This document shows, piece after piece, positions 7,055 to 12,182 of a DNA stretch of 12,182 nt; positions within the stretch are counted from its first letter, which is position 1, and each line of letters opens with the position of its first letter. The stretch is from an uncultured Bacteroidota bacterium (GTDB taxonomy: Bacteria > Bacteroidota > Bacteroidia > Chitinophagales > Chitinophagaceae): the NCBI GenBank assembly GCA_946479055.1, contig CAMLEX010000063.1, positions 1 to 12,182 of the forward strand. Reading direction: 5' to 3'. The notes beneath the pieces were generated by a model that saw only the letters and a list, made by a program, of their open reading frames with translations, was not told the DNA's origin and made no database searches. Made by a program: the position numbers and the translations under genes.

Positions 7055-7528
7055 ATGAAAAAATTATTATTCTCTTTTGTTGTCGTACTGTTTGCAGCTA
7101 TTGCCAATGCACAACCACCCGCTGGTGATGCAAAACCCGGTGATTGGTATGGTGAAAAAATAACAGCGGATGGAGCTATGAACATTGCTGATATACCGGC
7201 TAAATTAAGAAACACGGAATCTATTGATGGAAAGATCAAAGCAAAAATTGTAGATGTATGCCCGAAGAAAGGATGCTGGTTAAAACTGCAGGTAAACGAC
7301 AGTACAACCGCTATGGTAAAAATGAAAGATTATGGATTCTTTCTTCCGGTTGCAGCAAAAGGAAAAACTGTTGTACTGGATGGTGAAGTAAAAATGAAAA
7401 CAACTTCAGTAGCTGAATTGAAACACTATGCTGAAGATGCGAAAAAATCAAAAGAAGAGATTGCCGCTATAACTAAACCAGAGAAAGAAATTCGAGTAAC
7501 AGCTAAAGGAATAATGATAGTGGAATAA
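7055..7528 (+). CDS. Secreted DUF4920 domain protein
   Basis: The 157-residue protein has a clear signal peptide (KK, hydrophobic core LLFSFVVVLFAAI, then ANA-Q near residue 19), so it should be exported to the periplasm or beyond. The mature part matches my recollection of the DUF4920 family: WYGEKITADGAMNI at 31-44, IVDVCPKKGCWLKL at 65-78, KDYGFFLP at 91-98, and LKHYAEDAKKSKEEIAAIT at 122-140. The function of the family is not established. The C69-x4-C74-W75 motif could form a disulfide or bind a metal, and H124 is another possible ligand; this is inference. No lipobox Cys was seen. It has its own terminator, so it is probably a single-gene unit next to, but not transcribed with, the siderophore receptor. 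Confidence 0.88.
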   Translation: MKKLLFSFVVVLFAAIANAQPPAGDAKPGDWYGEKITADGAMNIADIPAKLRNTESIDGKIKAKIVDVCPKKGCWLKLQVNDSTTAMVKMKDYGFFLPVAAKGKTVVLDGEVKMKTTSVAELKHYAEDAKKSKEEIAAITKPEKEIRVTAKGIMIVE

Positions 7529-7546
7529 AAATAGGTTACTGTTTTG

Positions 7547-7579
7547 AAAGGGTTGTCTTGTAAAAGGCAGCCCTTTTTT
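7547..7579 (+). terminator. Intrinsic terminator after the DUF4920 gene
   Basis: AAAGGGTTGTC (7547-7557) pairs with GGCAGCCCTTT (7566-7576) over 11 bp, including two G-T wobbles, around an 8-base loop. A run of six T residues ends at 7579. It lies 18 bases after the stop codon. Confidence 0.9.
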
Positions 7580-7589
7580 GTTTCTGCAA

Positions 7590-7829
7590 TTGTCAACAAA
7601 ATGTCTGTTTCCTTTTTGCGTAAACTCTTTCCTGATTGAGATGAAGTCAACAACAGCCCAAGTAGTCAGCGCTAGTGCTTAATTTTTTTAAAGGAAGAAA
7701 AACGGCTCTTAATCATTGATTTTGATTGAGCTCAACATAAATCAGGACACAAACGATTGTAAGATCTAAAAATTATTTTCTATTGCAGGCCGGGTTTGTC
7801 AATGCTTTGTCATTTTCCGTTTTACGTAA
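7590..7829. repeat. Imperfect direct repeat upstream of the siderophore receptor
   Basis: The stretches 7590-7623 and 7796-7829 align without gaps with 25 of 34 bases identical. They share the blocks TTGTCAA, TGTC, TTTCC, TTTT and CGTAA at the same offsets (0, 12, 18, 24 and 29). The two copies are 206 bases apart within the promoter region of the receptor. They could be paired binding sites for a regulator or a decayed duplication. Confidence 0.45.
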
Positions 7830-7872
7830 GTCATTTTTCCCTTTACCGTAATTAAATAAAATTACCCTGGCG

Positions 7873-7880
7873 TTCCTTTG
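7873..7880 (+). promoter_or_regulatory. Candidate -7 box of the siderophore receptor promoter
   Basis: TTCCTTTG followed by CAGCC resembles the Bacteroidota TAnnTTTG box with one mismatch. The same downstream context (GCAGCC, then TTTTAGA shortly before the ATG) recurs upstream of ileS, which supports a shared core-promoter layout. No convincing -33 TTG is seen at standard spacing. Confidence 0.35.
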
Positions 7881-7899
7881 CAGCCAAATCTTTTAGAAA

Positions 7900-10326
7900 A
7901 TGAATTTTTTATACGCTTTTAATGGGAAAAGGATTAGTGCGTTTGTTTCTGTGTTATTTTTTGCTTTGGCAGCCAATGCTCAAAATGGCCAATTAAAAGG
8001 AATTATCAAAACCAGCGACGGCAAGCCAGCAGCCGAGGTATACGTACAATTAAAAGAAATCAGAAAGGGAACTATAAGTGCAAATGATGGCTCTTATGCT
8101 TTATCGAATATCCCGGCTGGAAAATATACGATTATCGTGTCTTTTGTCGGTTTGCAGACTATACAAAAACCAGTTGTTGTAACTGGTGGCGAAACCAATA
8201 ATCTTGACTTTGACCTTGTTGAAAATGAAAACCAACTGGCTGAGATAGTTGTAACTGCCAACCGTTCCGTTAACGAAAAAATTACTACAATCGGCAAATT
8301 GCCGATAAAGCCAATGGATCTGCCACAGGCTGTTGTCATCATTGGCGAACCAGTAATTAAAAATCAACAGGCTCAACGTTTGAGCGATGTGATTAAAAAT
8401 GTAAATGGTGTTTACCTGGGTACCGCAAGAGCGAGCACCCAGGAAGCTTTTTACGCAAGGGGATATAGTTTTTCCTCTACCAACATGTTTAAAAATGGTT
8501 CCAGGGTAAACTCAGGTGCTATGCCCGAAGTGAGCTCTTTGGAAAGTGTAGAGATCTTAAAAGGTGGTGCGGCTATTCTTTATGGACAAGTAGCCCCAGG
8601 CGGTGTGTTGAATATGGTAACCAAGAAACCGAAATTTGAATTAGGCGGTGAGGTAAGTCTTCGTGCAGGAAGTTATAATCTTTTCAAACCAGCTTTTGAT
8701 ATTTACGGACCTATTAGTAATAACATTGCCTATCGTGTCAATGGAACTTTTGAATCAGCCGATAGTTATCGTGACCAGGTTTCTTCCAAACGCTATTATG
8801 TAAATCCTTCTTTGCTTTTCAAACTTGGTAGTCGTACCGAACTTATTGTGGAAGGAGATTATCTGAAGCATGATTTTACTCCTGACTTTGGTATTGGCTC
8901 ATTGGTTGATACTTTAAAAGGCACCCGCCCTTCAACAGTTCCAGATGTTCCGCGTTCAAGATTTGTGGGAACACCCTGGCAGTATAATACAACCAATCAG
9001 TCAACTGCATCTGCGACATTAAATCATTCATTTAATCAAAACTGGAAATTGAATACTGTTGTTTCTTATCAGCAGTTCAAGCGGGATTATTACGCAGTTG
9101 AAAGAATACAGGCAAGGTACGATCCACTGGGAGATTGGTACCGTCCTTTGGGCCGTGTTGATACAAAAGAAAAATATTTTACAGGACAAGTCAATCTGAA
9201 CGGAAATTTCAAAACTGGCAAAGTTGAGCATATTTTGTTAGCTGGTGTTGATGCTGATAATTATATGACTAATACATACAATTACGATATACAGGGTAAG
9301 ACTTATGATACAATCAATATTCTTGATCCCAATAAATATGTTCCACGCACTGATATGCCGGCAGCAACAAGAGTCACTTTTGTTGAAACACCTGTTAATA
9401 GATTTGGTGCTTATGTGCAGGATCTTATCAGTCTTACACCAAAGGTCAAATTGCTGGCAGGTGTACGCTGGTCTTTGCAGGAATCTCCTGCTACTACCAC
9501 TAATAATCTTTTATTTAAGGACTCTGTAGTAAAAGGAAAATATGCTTCCGTCGATGCATTTTCTCCACGGTTTGGAATAGTGTACAGATTTAAACCAAAT
9601 GTTTCATTCTTCGCCAGCTATTCTAATTCGTTCTCGGTTAACACAGGGACTGATATTTATAGTAATGCATTGCCCCCTTCAATCATTGACCAATATGAGT
9701 TGGGTGTGAAAAATATTTTCCTCGATGGAAAATTAACCGTGAATCTTACGGGCTATAAAATCATTAATAACAACCTGGCACAAACTGCACAGTTTGATAA
9801 AGATGGCAAAGAGAACAACAACAGTAATATAAAGGAATTAACGGGTCAAACAACCAGCAATGGTGTTGAATTGGATGTGATGGCGAATTTTATGAAAGGT
9901 CTTTCTGTAATGGCGGGTTATAGCTATAATAATATGGAATACACCAAAACTCCGGATAAAAAAGGCTACAGAGAAGGAGAACGTTTGGTAAACACTCCTG
10001 CACATACTGCCAATGCCAGTGTATTTTATACGTTCACTCATGGTGCTCTCAACAGATTGAAACTGGGTGCTGCGGCATATTTCGTGGGTAAACGTTTCGG
10101 TGGCTGGAATAATACAGTTGAACAAACATACGGCTACTCAAGATTAATTCCTGTTGATGGATTTACAACCGTTGACGTTTCTGCCGGCTATAGCATTAAA
10201 AGATTTTCTCTATTGGCCAAGATTTCCAATCTTACCAATACATATAATTACTATGTTCATGAAAATTATAGTATCAATCCAATTGCACCACGTCAGTTAA
10301 TAGCAACAGTTGCCTATAAATTTTAA
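7900..10326 (+). CDS. TonB-dependent siderophore receptor (FhuA/FecA-like) with N-terminal regulatory-like domain
   Basis: The 808-residue outer-membrane protein has a signal peptide ending near ANA-Q at residue 27 and a carboxypeptidase-regulatory-like beta domain at about 31-107 (GIIKTSDGKPAAEVYVQL, NIPAGKYTIIVSFVGLQ). A TonB-box-like EIVVTA follows at 115-120, then a plug domain at about 135-245 and a barrel to the C-terminus. The plug carries the blocks typical of siderophore receptors: VKNVNGVY-like at 164-172, FYARGYSFSS at 184-193, and ESVEILKGGAAILYGQVAPG at 215-234 followed by GVLNMVTKKP. The barrel ends in the usual aromatic residue (VAYKF). It should bind a ferric siderophore and import it with TonB energy. 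The next gene encodes a PepSY-TM protein, which supports a siderophore role. The ligand is unknown, and no extracytoplasmic sigma/anti-sigma pair is seen nearby. Confidence 0.95.
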   Translation: MNFLYAFNGKRISAFVSVLFFALAANAQNGQLKGIIKTSDGKPAAEVYVQLKEIRKGTISANDGSYALSNIPAGKYTIIVSFVGLQTIQKPVVVTGGETNNLDFDLVENENQLAEIVVTANRSVNEKITTIGKLPIKPMDLPQAVVIIGEPVIKNQQAQRLSDVIKNVNGVYLGTARASTQEAFYARGYSFSSTNMFKNGSRVNSGAMPEVSSLESVEILKGGAAILYGQVAPGGVLNMVTKKPKFELGGEVSLRAGSYNLFKPAFDIYGPISNNIAYRVNGTFESADSYRDQVSSKRYYVNPSLLFKLGSRTELIVEGDYLKHDFTPDFGIGSLVDTLKGTRPSTVPDVPRSRFVGTPWQYNTTNQSTASATLNHSFNQNWKLNTVVSYQQFKRDYYAVERIQARYDPLGDWYRPLGRVDTKEKYFTGQVNLNGNFKTGKVEHILLAGVDADNYMTNTYNYDIQGKTYDTINILDPNKYVPRTDMPAATRVTFVETPVNRFGAYVQDLISLTPKVKLLAGVRWSLQESPATTTNNLLFKDSVVKGKYASVDAFSPRFGIVYRFKPNVSFFASYSNSFSVNTGTDIYSNALPPSIIDQYELGVKNIFLDGKLTVNLTGYKIINNNLAQTAQFDKDGKENNNSNIKELTGQTTSNGVELDVMANFMKGLSVMAGYSYNNMEYTKTPDKKGYREGERLVNTPAHTANASVFYTFTHGALNRLKLGAAAYFVGKRFGGWNNTVEQTYGYSRLIPVDGFTTVDVSAGYSIKRFSLLAKISNLTNTYNYYVHENYSINPIAPRQLIATVAYKF

Positions 10327-10340
10327 GAAATAAAAAAACA

Positions 10341-10383
10341 TTATGCGAAAGGGACGCTTTATAAGTGGTCCCTTTTGCCATAA
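10341..10383 (+). terminator. Strong hairpin between the receptor and PepSY-TM genes
   Basis: TTATGCGAAAGGGAC (10341-10355) pairs with 10368-10383 over 15 bp, with a single bulged C at 10378 and a 12-base loop. The following sequence lacks a clean T tract (TTTT lies inside the stem). It may act as a partial terminator or an mRNA-stabilising element that lowers expression of the downstream gene relative to the receptor. Confidence 0.6.
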
Positions 10384-10419
10384 ATAAAGAATATAAACAA
10401 GAATAATTAGTCAAAGACC

Positions 10420-11688
10420 ATGGCCAAACTACCGGCACAAAAAAGCAACTGGCAAAAAGTAAGAAAGTTGTTTAATGATATCCACCTCTGGTTGGGGCTT
10501 TCCAGTGGTTTGATTGTTATTGCCGTATGCTTCAGTGGAACGGTATATGTGTTCAATACTGAGTTAACGGAAAGAGCGGCTCCGCATTTATATAAAGTAA
10601 AACCCATAGCAGGAAAAGAACGCATACCCGTTGATTCATTGATAGAAAAAGTTAAAACAAGCTCTGGCGGATCAATAACAACCATTACGATTCCTGCCGA
10701 TCTTAAAAGAACTTATCAGTTCAATGTAAAAAAGAAAGGTGATGACAGCCGGGGCGGTATAGCTTGTATGGTCAATCCGTATACCGGTGATATTGTTGGC
10801 AACTCAAAAGAAAAAAATGGTACAAAAGAATTTATGAGTACCATGTTTAGTTTGCATCGATGGTTGTTATTAGATAAAGTTGAAAAGCCAATTATTAAAG
10901 GTGTACCCAATCGTGAGCTGGGCAGTATGATCACTGGCTGGGCCACAATTATTTTTACATTGGGTTGTATCACCGGCCTGGTTATCTGGTTTCCGCAAAA
11001 GATAAGAAACTGGAAACAGGGATTAAGCATAAAATGGAAAGCAGGGTGGAAACGGGTGAATCATGACCTGCATAATTCATTAGCTTTTTATGCTTTATTT
11101 TTTCTGTTACTGATGGGGCTCACCGGGCCGCAATGGTCCTTTGATTGGTACAGAACCGGTTTGCAAAAAACATTGGGAACCTATAAACCAAAAGATGCAC
11201 CTAAAGAAAAAACACCAAAGTCAGCATTTTCGGAAAGTGAAGCTGGGCCTACTCCCTTAGCTATCTCCGATTATATAAAAGAAGCGGATAAAGCACTTGT
11301 CTATAGCGGCAACTATACTATTACTTTACCGGCCGATTCAACTGCTTCAATAATTATTAATAAAACCAAGCTTGGGTTTTTTGCTCCTGCTGCCGGAGAC
11401 AGGTTAATGCTGGATCAATACAGCGGTAAAATAGTAAAAACAGAAATTTTTAAGAATAAGCCTTTTAATGAAAGAGTGGCAGGCTCTATTAAAGCCATAC
11501 ATGTTGGCAATGTTTATGGAACTTTTACCAAAATCCTTTATTTTCTGGCCTGTCTTATTGCTACCAGCCTGCCGATTACGGGGACGATGATATGGCTCAA
11601 TAAGCTGAAGAAGAAAAGAAAACGGAAGAACATGGCAAAGGCAGGAGTTAAAGTTCCCGGGACAAGAACTGAACAAGTGGCGTACTGA
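10420..11688 (+). CDS. PepSY-associated transmembrane protein, likely inner-membrane ferric-siderophore reductase
   Basis: The 422-residue protein has four membrane segments at about 22-46, 170-191, 219-237 and 371-393, with two soluble PepSY-like regions between them (about 50-150 and 240-360). This is the layout of the PepSY_TM family, which includes PiuB-like proteins and the siderophore reductase FoxB. Conserved-type histidines that could bind heme are H22 (DIHLWLGL), H146 (SLHRWLL), H215 and H218 (NHDLHNS) and H361 (AIHVGNVYG). The tail is strongly basic (KKKRKRKN), predicted to be cytoplasmic. The gene follows the siderophore receptor by 93 bases in the same direction. The likely job is to reduce Fe(III) in the imported siderophore and release iron; this is inferred from family and neighbourhood. 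The ATG at 10420 places the first helix close to the N-terminus, as expected. Confidence 0.9.
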   Translation: MAKLPAQKSNWQKVRKLFNDIHLWLGLSSGLIVIAVCFSGTVYVFNTELTERAAPHLYKVKPIAGKERIPVDSLIEKVKTSSGGSITTITIPADLKRTYQFNVKKKGDDSRGGIACMVNPYTGDIVGNSKEKNGTKEFMSTMFSLHRWLLLDKVEKPIIKGVPNRELGSMITGWATIIFTLGCITGLVIWFPQKIRNWKQGLSIKWKAGWKRVNHDLHNSLAFYALFFLLLMGLTGPQWSFDWYRTGLQKTLGTYKPKDAPKEKTPKSAFSESEAGPTPLAISDYIKEADKALVYSGNYTITLPADSTASIIINKTKLGFFAPAAGDRLMLDQYSGKIVKTEIFKNKPFNERVAGSIKAIHVGNVYGTFTKILYFLACLIATSLPITGTMIWLNKLKKKRKRKNMAKAGVKVPGTRTEQVAY

Positions 11689-11741
11689 TTGGCAAAATCT
11701 GCATTCGGTTAATTACAAATTAAGTGAGCTTCATAAATATT

Positions 11742-11768
11742 AAAAACCTTCTTTTTAGGAGGTTTTTT
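11742..11768 (+). terminator. Intrinsic terminator after the PepSY-TM gene
   Basis: AAAAACCTTC (11742-11751) pairs with GGAGGTTTTT (11758-11767) over 10 bp with one wobble and a 6-base loop. The stem ends in a run of six T residues. It lies about 54 bases after the stop codon and should separate this unit from ileS. Confidence 0.88.
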
Positions 11769-11804
11769 GCTTTTTAAAAGCCTAAAACAGCCCATTTATT
11801 TCCG

Positions 11805-11812
11805 TAACTTCG
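11805..11812 (+). promoter_or_regulatory. Candidate -7 box of the ileS promoter
   Basis: TAACTTCG followed by CAGCC differs from TAnnTTTG at one position, the same T-to-C change seen in the nrdBA candidate. It sits 18 bases before the ileS ATG. No clear -33 TTG is present at the usual distance. Confidence 0.35.
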
Positions 11813-11830
11813 CAGCCTTTTAGATCGGCT

Positions 11831-12182
11831 ATGAGTACCAAATACAAGGAATTTTCAGGATTGAATTTGCCCGCATTTGAGCAGGAAATACTGGCCCGGT
11901 GGACTGAAGGCCAGGCTTTTGAAAAAAGTGTGTCTTTGCGGGAAGGGGCTACTCCTTTTGTGTTTTATGAAGGGCCGCCCAGCGCTAATGGTATGCCCGG
12001 TATTCACCACGTTATTTCAAGAACCTTAAAGGACCTGGTTTGCCGCTACAAAACCATGAAAGGTTTCCAGGTAAAACGAAAAGGCGGTTGGGATACGCAT
12101 GGTCTTCCGGTAGAATTGCAGGTTGAAAAAGAATTGGGTATTACGAAGGAAGATATCGGGAAGAAAATCTCTATCAAGGATT
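11831..12182 (+). CDS. ileS: Isoleucyl-tRNA synthetase, N-terminal part (3' end outside window)
   Basis: The frame opens with [20 protein letters not shown] and runs off the right edge after 117 codons. The class I synthetase start is clear: [18 protein letters not shown] at residues 43-60 carries the HIGH-equivalent as GIHH (57-60), followed by [17 protein letters not shown] and [12 protein letters not shown], which lead into the catalytic domain. IleS charges tRNA-Ile with isoleucine in the cytosol. The GIHH form and surrounding blocks are those I associate with Bacteroidota IleS. The editing domain, KMSKS loop and C-terminus lie outside the window. It has its own probable promoter and is separated from the PepSY-TM gene by a terminator. 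The ATG at 11831 is the only good start, and the protein begins where the family does. Confidence 0.96.
   Translation, partial: MSTKYKEFSGLNLPAFEQEILARWTEGQAFEKSVSLREGATPFVFYEGPPSANGMPGIHHVISRTLKDLVCRYKTMKGFQVKRKGGWDTHGLPVELQVEKELGITKEDIGKKISIKD

Larger units (their letters stand above)
7529..7899. other. Intergenic region upstream of the siderophore receptor
   Basis: This 371-base gap contains the DUF4920 terminator, the paired direct repeats, a perfect 10-base palindrome TTGAGCTCAA (7726-7735) and a core promoter match near 7873-7880. I see no gene and no recognisable Fur box. Confidence 0.7.

Noticed and set aside
7726..7735. TTGAGCTCAA palindrome as a regulator site
   Set aside because: A 10-base palindrome with no match to a known operator can occur by chance in AT-rich intergenic DNA, so it is mentioned only in the region description.

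Overview
The window looks like a chromosomal segment of a Bacteroidota bacterium, probably near Chitinophagaceae. This is inferred from four things: AT-rich gene starts without clear Shine-Dalgarno sequences, promoter-like TAnnTTTG boxes, an outer-membrane receptor with an N-terminal carboxypeptidase-regulatory-like domain, and protein families typical of the phylum (DUF4920, eukaryote-like class I ribonucleotide reductase, IleS with a GIHH-type HIGH motif). No tRNA, rRNA, CRISPR array, transposase or phage gene was seen.

Left part (1-2122): the C-terminal part of a TonB-dependent outer-membrane receptor (+) converges on a ferritin gene (-), with a strong bidirectional hairpin terminator between them. 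Middle part (2123-5917, all -): nrdB then nrdA, encoding a class Ia ribonucleotide reductase, end at an intrinsic terminator. They are preceded by a complete cobalamin (B12) riboswitch and a candidate promoter. This is the most informative regulatory feature. It predicts that the oxygen- and iron-dependent reductase is turned down when B12 is plentiful, which makes sense if a B12-dependent class II reductase (NrdJ) is encoded elsewhere in the genome.

Right part (6157-12182, all +): a YdjA-like nitroreductase; an intergenic stretch with a good promoter match and several nested palindromes that resemble a dispersed extragenic repeat; a secreted DUF4920 protein; a siderophore-type TonB-dependent receptor followed by a PepSY-TM inner-membrane protein (a likely ferric-siderophore uptake and reduction pair); and the start of ileS. 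Hairpins or terminators separate most of these units.

Taken together, much of the window concerns iron: uptake (receptor plus PepSY-TM protein), storage (ferritin) and use (di-iron NrdB). The B12 riboswitch adds a second cofactor signal to DNA-precursor synthesis. No wholly new multi-gene system was found. The points most worth following are the riboswitch control of nrdBA, the palindromic element at 6840-6924, and an ungapped imperfect direct repeat upstream of the siderophore receptor.
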